Origin: Herbaspirillum sp. WKF16
Lineage (GTDB): Bacteria; Pseudomonadota; Gammaproteobacteria; Burkholderiales; Burkholderiaceae_D
NCBI RefSeq assembly: GCF_028993615.1
Contig: NZ_CP118632.1
Coordinates: forward strand, 1,054,001 to 1,118,000
Reading direction: 5' to 3'
Length of the DNA stretch: 64,000 nt
The notes under the pieces: model-generated
Database searches by the model: none
Told to the model about the DNA's origin: nothing
Seen by the model: only the letters and a program-made list of their open reading frames with translations
Position numbers and translations under genes: made by a program
Shown: positions 16,616 through 25,289 of the stretch, piece by piece
Numbering within the stretch: position 1 is the first letter of the stretch
How the letters are laid out: every line of letters starts with the position of its first letter

Positions 16616-17917
16616 ATGACCACCGCCTACAACAGCGGCTCGTTGGCGCACGCCGACGGCGCCGACGTCTACAAGAAAGCTTACTGGCGGCTGCTGCCGC
16701 TGATCCTCGCCTGCTACCTGGTGGCTTACCTCGACCGCGTCAACGTCGGCTTCGCCAAGCTGCAGATGCTGGACGCGCTGAAATTCGACGACGCCATCTA
16801 CGGGCTGGGCTCGGGCATCTTCTTCATCGGCTACCTGATCTTCGAGGTGCCCAGCAACATGATCCTGCGCCGCGTCGGCGCCCGCGTGTGGATCGCCCGC
16901 ATCATGATCACCTGGGGCGTCATCTCGGCGGCCATGCTGCTGGTGCAGACGCCCATGCAGTTCTACCTCGCGCGCTTCCTGCTGGGCGTGGCCGAGGCCG
17001 GTTTCGCGCCCGGCATCATGTACCTTATGACCCTGTGGTTCCCGGCGCGGCGGCGCGGCCGCGCGATGGCGATCTACGTGATGGGCGCGCCGATGGCCTT
17101 CATCGTCGGCGGGCCGCTGTCGGGCTACATCCTGGACGTATTCCGCGACGTGCATCCGCTGCAGGCCTGGCAATGGCTGTTCCTGGTGGAGGCGATCCCG
17201 GCGCTGGTGCTGGGCGCGGTCGTATTCTTCTTCCTGGCCGACGATTTCCGCAAGGTCTCCTGGCTGTCAGCGGCGGAGAAGGAGAAGATCGCGTCCGACC
17301 TGAGCGCCGAGAACGCCGGCAAGGTCGACCACGGCAGCGTGCGCGAATTCCTCGCCAACCGCCAGCTGTGGGTGTTCGTGCTGATCTATTTCTGCCTGAT
17401 CATGGGGCTGTACGCGGTGGGCTTCTGGATGCCCTCGCTGATCAAGCGCGCCGGCGTGGCCGACCCGTTCCATATCGGCCTGTACTCGGCGGTGCCCAAT
17501 ATCGTGGCCGCCGCCGCGCTGTACCTCTCGGGCCGCGGCGCCGACATCAGCGGCAAGCGCCGCCTGTACTTCGCCTCCATGCTGACCATCGGCGCCGTCG
17601 GGCTGGCGCTGGCGATGATCATCGACGGCGGGCCGGTGGTCACGGTGGCTTGCCTTTCGCTGGCGGCGGCCGGGGTGTACTCCTGCATCAGCCTGTTCTG
17701 GGCGCTGCCGACCTCGATGTTCGTGGGCGCGTCGGTGGCCGCGGTGCTGGCGGTGGTGAATTCGTTCGGCAACATCGCCGGCTTCGTCTCGCCCTACCTG
17801 GTGGGCTGGCTCAACGTGAGCACCGGCCGCACCGACATCGGCATGTACATCATCGGCGCGGTCATGGTGTTCGGCGCGATCGTGACGATGATGCTGCCAA
17901 AACGGCTGGACAAGTAG
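16616..17917 (+). CDS. ACS-family MFS transporter
   Basis: 433-residue transporter with about 12 helices. TM1 LVAYLDRVNVGFAKLQML, GYLIFEVPSNMILRRVGARVWIARIMI and RFLLGVAEAGFAPGIMYLMTLWFP are the anion:cation symporter signatures, and it is clearly paralogous to the probable glucarate transporter at 12463. Substrates of this group are organic anions such as sugar acids, tartrate and phthalate. ATG 16616 is supported by CAGGAGAC. It lies downstream of the class II aldolase in the same direction and ends with a terminator, so it most likely brings in the aldolase pathway substrate. Confidence 0.88.
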   Translation: MTTAYNSGSLAHADGADVYKKAYWRLLPLILACYLVAYLDRVNVGFAKLQMLDALKFDDAIYGLGSGIFFIGYLIFEVPSNMILRRVGARVWIARIMITWGVISAAMLLVQTPMQFYLARFLLGVAEAGFAPGIMYLMTLWFPARRRGRAMAIYVMGAPMAFIVGGPLSGYILDVFRDVHPLQAWQWLFLVEAIPALVLGAVVFFFLADDFRKVSWLSAAEKEKIASDLSAENAGKVDHGSVREFLANRQLWVFVLIYFCLIMGLYAVGFWMPSLIKRAGVADPFHIGLYSAVPNIVAAAALYLSGRGADISGKRRLYFASMLTIGAVGLALAMIIDGGPVVTVACLSLAAAGVYSCISLFWALPTSMFVGASVAAVLAVVNSFGNIAGFVSPYLVGWLNVSTGRTDIGMYIIGAVMVFGAIVTMMLPKRLDK

Positions 17918-17941
17918 GACCAATCAAGCCATGCAAGTCTT

Positions 17942-17968
17942 GGGCTGCCTGCGGGCGGCCCTTTTTTT
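17942..17968. terminator. Terminator between convergent transporter and LysR genes
   Basis: GGGCTGCC-TGCG-GGCGGCCC stem (one G-T pair) followed by seven T residues on the plus strand. Confidence 0.88.
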
Positions 17969-17991
17969 CATGTGCGCTTGCCCGGCCGGGC

Positions 17992-18903
17992 TCAGCGGCC
18001 CCAGGGCGGTGTCGCGAACTTGTCGGCCAGGAAGTTGACGAAGGCGCGTACGCGCGGATGCACGTTGCGCTCCTTGGCGTAGACGGCGTGGATGGCGGTC
18101 TCGTCCTGGGCCTGGTAGTCCGACAGCAGCGGCACCAGCTTGCCGGCGCGGATCGCCGGCAGCGCGAAGTGCTCCGCCATGCGCGTGATGCCCACGCCGG
18201 CCAGCACCATCTCCACCGAGGACATGCCGCTGTTGAAGCGGAAGTTGCCGCGGATGTCCAGGCTCATGCGCCGGCCTTCGACGATGAAGGGCCAGTTGTT
18301 GAGGTGGTCCATCGGCGGTTCCCACTGCAGGCAGTTGTGGCGCAGCAGGTCCTCGGGGACGTGCGGCATGCCGTGCCTGGCGATGTAGGCCGGCGCGGCC
18401 ACGATGATGCGCTGCAGGTGGCACAGCTTGCGCGAGAGCAGCATGGAATCCTGCAGGTGACCCATGCGGATGGCGACGTCGAAGCCGCTGCCGATCAGGT
18501 CGACCAAGGTATCGGACAGCGCCAGGCGCACGCGCACGTTGGGATACTGCTCCATGAACTCCGGCAGCAGCGGCACCACCTGGTCCATGCCGAAGGAAGT
18601 GGCGGCGGTGATGCGCAGGTCGCCCGAGGCGGAAGCGCCGGTGGAGGAAACCTGGCCTTCGGCCAGCTCGATCTCGCCGATGATCTTGCCGCAGGCGGCC
18701 AGGAAGATCTTGCCTTCCTCGGTCAGGCTGACGTGGCGCGTGGAGCGGCGCAGCAGCGCCACGCCCAGGCGTTTCTCCAGGCTGTTCATGGTGCGGCTGA
18801 CGAAGGGCTGGCTGGCGTCCAGCGCATGGGCGGCGGCGGTGAAGCCGCCATGCTCTGCCACGGCCTTGAAGACTTGCATCTCGAGCAAGCGTTCGTCTTT
18901 CAT
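17992..18903 (-). CDS. LysR-family transcriptional regulator
   Basis: 303 residues. The N-terminal HTH (MQVFKAVAEHGGFTAAAHALDASQPFVSRTMNSLEKRLGVALLRR, about 8-55) and the effector-binding domain (DLRITAATSFGMDQVVPLLPEFMEQYPNVRVRLALSD onward) are complete, ending PPWGR. The start at 18903 (MKDERLLEMQ) is chosen because it opens the HTH at the usual spacing; upstream in-frame residues are atypical. It lies 144 bp downstream of the TPP-enzyme gene on the same strand and convergent to the aldolase-transporter pair. The target is unknown; regulation of the flanking catabolic genes is an inference from position. Confidence 0.92.
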   Translation of the reverse strand: MKDERLLEMQVFKAVAEHGGFTAAAHALDASQPFVSRTMNSLEKRLGVALLRRSTRHVSLTEEGKIFLAACGKIIGEIELAEGQVSSTGASASGDLRITAATSFGMDQVVPLLPEFMEQYPNVRVRLALSDTLVDLIGSGFDVAIRMGHLQDSMLLSRKLCHLQRIIVAAPAYIARHGMPHVPEDLLRHNCLQWEPPMDHLNNWPFIVEGRRMSLDIRGNFRFNSGMSSVEMVLAGVGITRMAEHFALPAIRAGKLVPLLSDYQAQDETAIHAVYAKERNVHPRVRAFVNFLADKFATPPWGR

Positions 18904-19047
18904 GGGGTTTGTCTCTGTGTGATCGGGGGCGGCGCTTTTGTTTTTTGCGGAGCGCTCGGATGCAGAGATCATACAGGACATGCGGCGCCGGACCGCCGTC
19001 ATCGCGCTTCGCCCCGGCGGTTGCCGGAACGAAGCGAAGCGGCAGCC

Positions 19048-20745
19048 TCAGGCCTTCTCGGCGCGCTCGGCCAGGGCGGTCTTGCGCAGGCCCGAGAGGG
19101 TGGCGCGCGGGGTCAGCATTTCCTGGTCCAGCACCAGTTCGATCAGGTAGGGCAGCGAGGTCGAGCCGGCGGTGGCCAGGGCCTTCTCCAGCGCCGGCGC
19201 GAAGTCCTCGGTGCGGTTGATGGCCACGGCATCGGCGCCGAAGGACTTGGCGTAGGCGACGAAGTCGGGATTGTTGAGGTCGGTCGCCATCACGCGGCCG
19301 GGGTAGTTCTTTTCCTGGTGCATGCGGATGGTGGCGTACATGCCGTTGTTGAACACCAGGAACACGATGCCCAGGCGGTGGCGCACGGCTGTCGCCAGCT
19401 CTTGCGAGGTCATCAGGAAGCAGCCGTCGCCGCCCAGGCAGATCACCTGGCGCTGCGGGAATACCAGCTTGGCCGCAATCGCGGCCGGCACGCCGTAGCC
19501 CATGGCGCCGCTGGTGGGCGCGAGCTGGCTCCTGGTCTGCGAGAACTGGTAGTAGCGGTGCGCCCAGGCGGTGTAGTTGCCGGCGCCGTTGGTGAGGATG
19601 GCGTCCTGGTTGAGCATGCCGCGCATCTGCTTGAAGGCGATGCCGGCGTCGAAGCCGGTGGCGCGCGGGGCCGGCTCGATGTAGGCCAGGTAGTTGTCGC
19701 GCGCCTCCTTGTGCCATTCGCGCCAGGCCTCGCCGCCGGCCGGCGCCAGTTGCGCCGCGGCGCGCGCGAAGGCGTTCAGCGTGGCGGCGATCTTGACGTC
19801 GGTCTGGTAGACGCGGCCCAGCTCCTCGGGCGCGGGCATCACGTGCACCAGCTTCTGGCGCGGGCGCGGGATGTCCAGCAGGGTGTAGCCGCCGGTCACC
19901 ATCTCGCCCAGGCGCGATCCGACCGAGACGATCAGGTCGGATTCCGTCACCATCTTCGTCAGCGCAGGATTGGCGCCGATGCCGATCTCGCCCACGTAGT
20001 TGGGATGACGGTTGTCGAACAAATCCTGGCGGCGGAACGAGGCCGCCACCGGCAGGTTCTGCTGGACCGCGAAGCGGGCGATGGCGCGCACGCCGTCCTG
20101 GTCCCAGCCGGAACCGCCCAGCACCATCAGCGGCTTCCTGGCCTCGCGCAGCAGCTGCTGCATGCGTTCCAGCGCGTCCGGATCGGGCAGCGACTGCGGC
20201 ACCTCGGCGCGGCCGATCTCGCGCGGGAAGGTCGATTCGGTCAGCATGTCTTCCGGCAGCGCCAGCACCACCGGGCCGGGGCGTCCCGACATCGCCACCG
20301 AGAAGGCGCGCGAGACGTATTCGCCCACGCGCGAGACGTCGTCGATCTGCGCCACCCACTTGGTGAACTGGCCGAACATGCGGCGGTAGTCGATCTCCTG
20401 GAAGGCTTCGCGCTCCATCATGTCGCGCCCGACCTGGCCCACGAAGAGCACCATCGGGGTCGAGTCCTGGAAGGCGGTATGCACGCCGATGCTGGCGTTG
20501 GTGGCGCCGGGGCCGCGCGTGACGAAGCAGATGCCGGGGCGGCCGGTGAGCTTGCCGTAGGCTTCGGCCATGAAGGCGGCCGCGCCTTCGTGGCGACAGG
20601 AGATCACGCGCACCGATTGCTGCTGGTCGTAGAGCGCGTTGAGGACGTCGAGGTAGCTTTCGCCCGGCACGCAGAACGCGGTGTCCACGTCCTGGGCGAG
20701 CAGCGCGTCGACCAGGAGCTGGCCGCCGGTTTTCAGTTTTGACAT
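19048..20745 (-). CDS. Thiamine-diphosphate enzyme, acetolactate-synthase large-subunit-like
   Basis: 565 residues with the three-domain TPP-enzyme layout: the N-terminal Pyr domain contains the catalytic Glu53 in SCRHEGAAAFMAEAYGK and GPGATNASIGVHTAFQDSTPM; the central domain is about 190-330; the C-terminal PP domain has GGDGCFLMTSQELATAVRHRLGIVF ending in the NN of the cofactor motif. Members carboligate or decarboxylate 2-keto acids. It is probably not the biosynthetic IlvB because no small regulatory subunit gene follows and it lies in a catabolic neighbourhood with AraC and LysR regulators. Its own promoter carries TAAGTCCTA site 2. The reaction is not determined. Confidence 0.85.
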   Translation of the reverse strand: MSKLKTGGQLLVDALLAQDVDTAFCVPGESYLDVLNALYDQQQSVRVISCRHEGAAAFMAEAYGKLTGRPGICFVTRGPGATNASIGVHTAFQDSTPMVLFVGQVGRDMMEREAFQEIDYRRMFGQFTKWVAQIDDVSRVGEYVSRAFSVAMSGRPGPVVLALPEDMLTESTFPREIGRAEVPQSLPDPDALERMQQLLREARKPLMVLGGSGWDQDGVRAIARFAVQQNLPVAASFRRQDLFDNRHPNYVGEIGIGANPALTKMVTESDLIVSVGSRLGEMVTGGYTLLDIPRPRQKLVHVMPAPEELGRVYQTDVKIAATLNAFARAAAQLAPAGGEAWREWHKEARDNYLAYIEPAPRATGFDAGIAFKQMRGMLNQDAILTNGAGNYTAWAHRYYQFSQTRSQLAPTSGAMGYGVPAAIAAKLVFPQRQVICLGGDGCFLMTSQELATAVRHRLGIVFLVFNNGMYATIRMHQEKNYPGRVMATDLNNPDFVAYAKSFGADAVAINRTEDFAPALEKALATAGSTSLPYLIELVLDQEMLTPRATLSGLRKTALAERAEKA

Positions 20746-20802
20746 GCTTGTCTCTGTGGCCCGGCGCGCGCGGGGCGGGCCGGATGTTGTTGGTGATGGA
20801 CA

Positions 20803-20840
20803 AGAATAGGCCGCGGCGGCGGCGCCTCGTTAGGACTTAT
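20803..20840 (-). promoter_or_regulatory. Promoter of the TPP-enzyme gene with TAAGTCCTA site 2
   Basis: Reading the minus strand, ATAAGTCCTAA (plus 20830-20840) is followed by a TATTCT -10 (plus 20803-20808). The motif centre would lie near -39, a position typical of activator binding overlapping the -35. Confidence 0.62.
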
Positions 20841-20888
20841 CTGCGGATTTGCTGCACTTCTCGGTGAAAGTGCGCGCGACGGTCGCGC

Positions 20889-21782
20889 TCAGGCCAGCGG
20901 CGCCGAGAACTTCTTCTTGAACTCGCCCGGCGTCATCTGCACGTTCTTCTTGAAGAAGCGGCAGAAGTAGGCGAAATCGTCGAAGTTGAGGCGGTAGGAA
21001 ATCTCGGCGATGGACAGTTCCGACTGCGCCAGCAGGCGCTTGGCTTCCATCAGGATGCGTTCGTGGATCAGTTGGGTCGCGGTCTTGCCGGTGGTGCTCT
21101 TGACCGCCTCGTTGAGCTTGCGGTCGGTGACGAACAGGCGCTGCGCGTAGTCCTGTACCGAGCCGAATTCGAGGTAGTGCTGCTCGATGAGCAGCTTGAA
21201 TCGCTTGGTCAGGCTGTAGCTGCGCGGCAGGCCGGAGTCGGCGCCGTGCGGGCGGTGCAGGCGGCGCATGCGGGTCAGCAGGATCTGCAGGAAGGAGCGT
21301 ACCACGTCGTAGCGCCAGCGCTGGTCGCCGGCGTATTCCTTCTCGATTTCCATCAGCAGCGGAAACAGTTCCTCATGCTGGCCCGGCGTAAGGTAGAGCA
21401 CCGGGTCGGTGTTGGCGATATGGAAAAAGGGGAAGTCGGCCAGCTCCTCGATGCGCGGGAAGACCTGCAGAAAGAACTCGGGGCTGAAGTTGATCGCGTA
21501 GCCGCTGGCGTCGATCTCCGAGGTCCAGCCGTGGATCTGCCCGGGCGAGATGAAGAACACCGAGTGCGGGCGGATCGGGTAGTTGTCGAAGTCCAGCACG
21601 TGGTTGCCGCGCGCCTGCGACATCCACAGGATGTGGTAGTAGCTGTGGCGATGCAGGAAGGGACGCGGGATCTCGTTGCGACCTTCCAGCTTGACCAGGT
21701 CGAACACGAACTTGTCGGCGCCGCCGCCGAAGTCGGATACCTCGAAGTTGGGCGTGTCGTCCGGGAAATTGATTGATTTCAT
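20889..21782 (-). CDS. AraC-family transcriptional regulator
   Basis: 297 residues. The N-terminal cupin-like ligand domain has PRPFLHRHSYYHILWMSQARG and HSVFFISPGQIHGW. The C-terminal AraC DNA-binding domain (about 190-290) has LFVTDRKLNEAVKSTTGKTATQLIHERILMEAKRLLAQSELSIAEISYRLNFDDFAYFCRFFKKNVQMTPGEFKKK, with both HTH motifs. ATG 21782 is chosen over 21863 because the extra 27 residues are basic and atypical. It is divergent from NIPSNAP-permease-SDR and upstream of the TPP-enzyme gene. TAAGTCCTA sites before both flanking units make it the best candidate activator; the effector is probably a substrate of this pathway. Confidence 0.92.
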   Translation of the reverse strand: MKSINFPDDTPNFEVSDFGGGADKFVFDLVKLEGRNEIPRPFLHRHSYYHILWMSQARGNHVLDFDNYPIRPHSVFFISPGQIHGWTSEIDASGYAINFSPEFFLQVFPRIEELADFPFFHIANTDPVLYLTPGQHEELFPLLMEIEKEYAGDQRWRYDVVRSFLQILLTRMRRLHRPHGADSGLPRSYSLTKRFKLLIEQHYLEFGSVQDYAQRLFVTDRKLNEAVKSTTGKTATQLIHERILMEAKRLLAQSELSIAEISYRLNFDDFAYFCRFFKKNVQMTPGEFKKKFSAPLA

Positions 21783-22191
21783 CGTCTCGCGCGGCCGCGT
21801 CGGGGCGGCCGTCCCTGTCCTTTTATGGCTGTCTCTGTCCATTCCGCGGAAGAAACTTTCCACGCGCCGGCCGAAATTGTTTTAATCGTTTTCGCCAAGC
21901 ATAGCCAGCACCCGGCCAAAAGGGAAGCCGCGCCGCGCGTCGTGTTGCGGCGCATCGGCGATTCGGCGGAAAAATCCAATAGAAGCGGAATTAAGTCCTA
22001 CCGTGCCGCAGTTGCCGATGGTTAGCATCGGTTCCACGCTGAACCCATCATCGGAAAAAGAAGTGGGCGCCGCCAGCCGCCGCATCCGCATGCGGCGTTT
22101 CCGGGCGCCCTTGAATCAATCCGGGAAGTCATTCGCGAACGCAGCCGCTGCGCTCGCCGGACTCGCTCGTCCTGAAAAAAGGAATCGAAAC
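21783..22191. promoter_or_regulatory. 409-bp divergent control region with TAAGTCCTA site 3
   Basis: No gene is seen. TTAAGTCCTAC lies at 21991-22001, followed by a possible -10 TAGCAT (22023-22028), placing the motif centre near -39 for the NIPSNAP unit. The AraC gene reads the other way from the same region. The stretch 21840-21900 is locally AT-rich. Confidence 0.6.
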
Positions 22192-22518
22192 ATGTTGCTG
22201 GATGTCCGCACCTACACCGCCCGTCCGGGCACGCTGAAGAAGCACCTCGAGCTGTACGAGAAGAACGGCTTCGATATCCAGCGCCGTCACCTCGGCGAAC
22301 CGCTGGCCTACCTGGTGGCCGAGTCGGGCCGCCTCAACAGCTACACCCACATCTGGGTATACCGCGACGCCGCCGACCGCGAAGCGCGCCGCGCCGCGCT
22401 GCAGGCAGATCCGCAGTGGAGCGCCTACCTGAAGCTGTCGGGCGACGCCGGCTACCTGGTCTCGCAGGAAAACCAGCTGATGACGCCGGCCAAGTTCGCG
22501 CCGCTGCGCCTGCCCTGA
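22192..22518 (+). CDS. NIPSNAP family protein
   Basis: 108-residue protein with the dimeric alpha/beta-barrel NIPSNAP pattern: MLLDVRTYTARPGTLKKHLELYEKNGF at the N-terminus, then a central WVYRDAADREARRAALQADPQWSAYL helix-rich segment. Function of the family in bacteria is poorly defined; members often accompany catabolic enzymes. AAAAAAGGA precedes ATG 22192. It is the first gene of a unit with the lactate-permease-family transporter and SDR, although a possible terminator lies in between. Confidence 0.82.
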   Translation: MLLDVRTYTARPGTLKKHLELYEKNGFDIQRRHLGEPLAYLVAESGRLNSYTHIWVYRDAADREARRAALQADPQWSAYLKLSGDAGYLVSQENQLMTPAKFAPLRLP

Positions 22519-22549
22519 AGACGCATCCGCAATACCGATCCACATACGA

Positions 22550-22577
22550 TTGCCGGCTCTTCCGGCAAGCCCATTTT
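22550..22577 (+). terminator. Weak terminator or attenuator after NIPSNAP
   Basis: TTGCCGG-CTCTT-CCGGCAA stem, then a five-base gap (GCCCA) and TTTTT. The offset of the T-run suggests partial read-through into the permease gene. Confidence 0.5.
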
Positions 22578-22677
22578 TAACGTCGCAACAGGAAGCGCAG
22601 CCAACACCGATTGCAATCACCGGCCACAAGAAGCCAGCGCATGACGCTTAAAAAATCATATCCATTGGAGGAGAACC

Positions 22678-24291
22678 ATGTTTCAACAAATCTACGATCC
22701 GGTCAACGGATCGCTGTTCGCATCCGCCTTGTTCGCGATGCTGCCGCTGCTGTCGATGTTCGTGATGCTGGGCTGGCTGAAGATCTCGCCGCACGTCTCG
22801 GCGCTGGTGTCGCTGGCCATCTGCGTGCTGGTGGCGGCCTTCGTCTATCACATGCCCATGGGCGTGGCGCTCAATGTGGGCGCCTATGGCGCGGTGTTCT
22901 CGGTGCTGACCGTGCTGTGGATCATCGTCAATGCGATCTGGCTGTACAACCTGACGGTGAAGTCCGGCCACTTCGCGGTGCTGCGCGACAGCTTCGCGCT
23001 GATCAGCGACGACCCGCGCATCCAGGCCATCCTGATTGCGTTCAGCTTCGGTGCGCTGATCGAGGCGCTGGCCGGCGCCGGCACGCCGGTGGCCATCGCC
23101 GGCGCGATGCTGGTGGCGATCGGCCTGCATCCGTTGAAGGCGGCGGTGATCGCGCTGGTGGCCGATACCGCGCCGGTGGCCTTCGGCGCGCTGTCGGTGC
23201 CCATCACCACCCTGGCGCAGGTGACCGGCATTCCCTTCGAGGAGCTGGGCCATCACGTCGGCCACCAGACGCCGGTGATCGCCGCGCTGGTGCCGCTGGT
23301 GCTGGTGTGGATCATGGACGGCAAGCGCGGCCTGCGCCAGACCTGGGTGGCGGCGGTGACCGCCGGCCTGGCCTTCGGCATCGCGCAGTGGGCCAGCGCC
23401 AGGTTCTTCTCGGTGGTGCTGGCCGACGTGGTGGGCGCGCTGGCCTCGGCCGCGGCGATGGTGGTGCTGCTGAAGTTCTGGCAGCCGGAGAAGCTGCCGG
23501 CCGACGCTTTCCAGAACGACGTCACCAGGAAGGCGGAGAATGTGGCGATCACACATTCGCGCAAGCAGCTGATGCTGGCATATGCGCCGTATGCGCTGAT
23601 CATCGCGATCTTCACCATCGTGCAGTTCGGCTTCGTGCAGAAGTGGCTGGCCGCAGGCACCTTCAAGTTCGCCTGGCCGGGCCTGGCGATCACCGCCCAG
23701 GACGGCAAGGCCGTGGGTACCATGTTTACGCTTAATACACTCTCGGCGGCCGGTTCGCTGCTGCTGGTGGCCGGCGTGATCACGGCGATGATGCTGCGCG
23801 TGTCGGCGGCGCAGGCGGCCGAGACCTACGGCAAGACGCTGGTGCAGATGCGCTGGGCGGTGCCGACCGTGTTGTGCGTGATGGCGCTGGCCTTCGTGAT
23901 GAACTACTCGGGCCAGACCGGCACGCTGGGCCGCTGGCTGGCGGGCACCGGGTCGGCGTTCGCCTTCCTGTCGCCGGTGATCGGCTGGATCGGCGTGGCG
24001 GTGACCGGCTCGGACAACTCGGCCAACGCGCTGTTCGGCGCGCTGCAGGTGGCGGCGGCGCATGAGACCGGCCTGTCGCCGGCGCTGCTGGCGGCGGCCA
24101 ATGCCTCGGGCGGCGTGCTGGGCAAGATGATCTCGCCGCAGAGCCTCGCGGTGGGGGCGGCTGCGGTGGGCATCATCGGGCAGGAAGGGCTGATCTTCCG
24201 TAAAGTGGTGGGCTGGAGCCTGATCCTGCTGCTGGCGATGGCGGTGCTGGTGTACCTGCAATCGACGCCGGTGCTGTCGTGGATGCTGTAA
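22678..24291 (+). CDS. L-lactate permease family (LctP) transporter
   Basis: 537-residue inner-membrane carrier with about 12-13 helices. LctP signatures are visible: FSFGALIEALAGAGTPVAIAGAMLVAIGLHPLKAA, FGALSVPITTLAQVTGIP and near the C-terminus GSDNSANALFGALQVAAAHETGLSPALLAAANASGGVLGKMISPQSLAVG. The family imports L-/D-lactate and glycolate with protons. GGAGGAGAACC precedes ATG 22678. Here it is followed by an SDR and controlled from an AraC region rather than next to lactate dehydrogenase genes, so a related 2-hydroxy acid may be the substrate; the lldP symbol is therefore withheld. Confidence 0.87.
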   Translation: MFQQIYDPVNGSLFASALFAMLPLLSMFVMLGWLKISPHVSALVSLAICVLVAAFVYHMPMGVALNVGAYGAVFSVLTVLWIIVNAIWLYNLTVKSGHFAVLRDSFALISDDPRIQAILIAFSFGALIEALAGAGTPVAIAGAMLVAIGLHPLKAAVIALVADTAPVAFGALSVPITTLAQVTGIPFEELGHHVGHQTPVIAALVPLVLVWIMDGKRGLRQTWVAAVTAGLAFGIAQWASARFFSVVLADVVGALASAAAMVVLLKFWQPEKLPADAFQNDVTRKAENVAITHSRKQLMLAYAPYALIIAIFTIVQFGFVQKWLAAGTFKFAWPGLAITAQDGKAVGTMFTLNTLSAAGSLLLVAGVITAMMLRVSAAQAAETYGKTLVQMRWAVPTVLCVMALAFVMNYSGQTGTLGRWLAGTGSAFAFLSPVIGWIGVAVTGSDNSANALFGALQVAAAHETGLSPALLAAANASGGVLGKMISPQSLAVGAAAVGIIGQEGLIFRKVVGWSLILLLAMAVLVYLQSTPVLSWML

Positions 24292-24320
24292 AGAATGTCT
24301 GATTCAACCCTGGAGTGATT

Positions 24321-25133
24321 ATGCTGGACTACAAAAAATTGTTTGACCTGAGCGGCAAGGCGGCCGTGGTGATCGGCGCCGGCTCGGGCATCGGCCGCGC
24401 CTCGGCCGAAGCCATCGGCAGCCTGGGCGCGCGGGTGATCTGCGCCGACGCCGACCTGGCCGGCGCCGAAGCCGCCGCCGCCGGCATCGTCGCCGCAGGC
24501 GGCCGGGCCGAGGCTTACCGCATCAATGCCGCCGACGGCGGCGAGATCGAGGCGCTGGCGCAGCATGCGCAGAAGGCGCTGGGCAGGATCGACATCGCGG
24601 TGAGCACCCCGGCGCTGAACATCCGCAAGCTGATCGTCGACTACACCGAGGAAGAGTACGACCGCGTCATGAACCTGAACATGAAGGGCACGTTCAATTT
24701 CTTCCGCAGCTTCGGCCGGCCGATGATGAAGCAGGGCTTCGGCAGCATCGTCGCCTGCTCGTCGATGCGGGCGGTGACCATCGAGCCGGGCCTGGGCGTA
24801 TATGCCGCCTCCAAGGCCGGCATCGCGCAGCTGGTGAAGGCCTTCGCCGCCGAGATGGGACCGTACGGCGTGCGCGTGAACGCGGTCATGCCCAGCATCA
24901 TCGAGACGCGCCTGACCGCGCCTCTGAAGGAGCGTGCCGACATCTTCAAGACCTATGCCGGCCATACCGTGCTCAACCGCTGGGGCCAGCCTTCGGAGGT
25001 CGGTTCGGCGGTGGCCTTCCTGGCGTCCGACGCGGCCAGCTACATCTCCGGCAGTTCGCTCTCGGTGGACGGCGGCTGGACCGCGATCGACGGGCCGCCG
25101 ACCGGGCTGACCGCGACCAGGCCGTCGGAGTAA
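24321..25133 (+). CDS. Short-chain dehydrogenase/reductase
   Basis: 270-residue classical SDR. The Rossmann motif GAGSGIGR (about 19-26), the active-site Ser in ACSSM and YAASKAG with the catalytic Tyr-xxx-Lys are present, and the C-terminal VDGGWTAIDG is typical. The usual NNAG motif is replaced by STPALN, an unusual change. It begins 29 bp after the permease gene (ATG 24321, with TGGAG upstream; GTG 24315 is an alternative), so the pair is almost certainly one transcript. It probably oxidizes the hydroxy acid imported by the permease (inference). Confidence 0.88.
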   Translation: MLDYKKLFDLSGKAAVVIGAGSGIGRASAEAIGSLGARVICADADLAGAEAAAAGIVAAGGRAEAYRINAADGGEIEALAQHAQKALGRIDIAVSTPALNIRKLIVDYTEEEYDRVMNLNMKGTFNFFRSFGRPMMKQGFGSIVACSSMRAVTIEPGLGVYAASKAGIAQLVKAFAAEMGPYGVRVNAVMPSIIETRLTAPLKERADIFKTYAGHTVLNRWGQPSEVGSAVAFLASDAASYISGSSLSVDGGWTAIDGPPTGLTATRPSE

Positions 25134-25144
25134 GGGAGCGCTTC

Positions 25145-25214
25145 CGATACGCGGCATAGCCGCCGCTTGGGCTTCGGCTCCGTTCGCCCTGAGTAGCGGC
25201 GATGCCGCGTATCG
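25145..25214. repeat. Imperfect intergenic palindrome
   Basis: CGATACGCGGCAT-rich left arm (25145-25167) pairs with the right arm (25195-25214) over about 19 bp with one mismatch and a small bulge, around a CTCCGTTCGCCCTGAG-containing centre. It resembles dispersed intergenic palindromes common in proteobacteria. No other copy was noticed in this window. Confidence 0.55.
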
Positions 25215-25236
25215 AAGGGCAGGTCCGGAGCGCGAC

Positions 25237-25269
25237 CAAAAAAAAAGCCACGCATCAGCGTGGCTTTTT
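25237..25269. terminator. Bidirectional terminator between SDR and sodB
   Basis: AGCCACGC-ATCA-GCGTGGCT stem flanked by an A-run (from 25238) and a T-run, serving both convergent genes. Confidence 0.93.
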
Positions 25270-25289
25270 CATGCCTGGAAGGCCGTCGA

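Noticed and set aside
16888..20742. 1284-codon plus-strand frame across the MFS, LysR and TPP-enzyme genes
   Set aside because: It overlaps three well-supported genes on both strands, has no recognisable domain and an Arg/His/Gly composition typical of shadow frames.
19048..20745. Calling the TPP enzyme ilvB
   Set aside because: No ilvN or ilvC follows and the context is catabolic, so the biosynthetic name would be misleading.
25145..25214. Palindrome as a transposon end or attachment site
   Set aside because: No transposase, target duplication or tRNA is nearby; a dispersed intergenic palindrome is the simpler reading.
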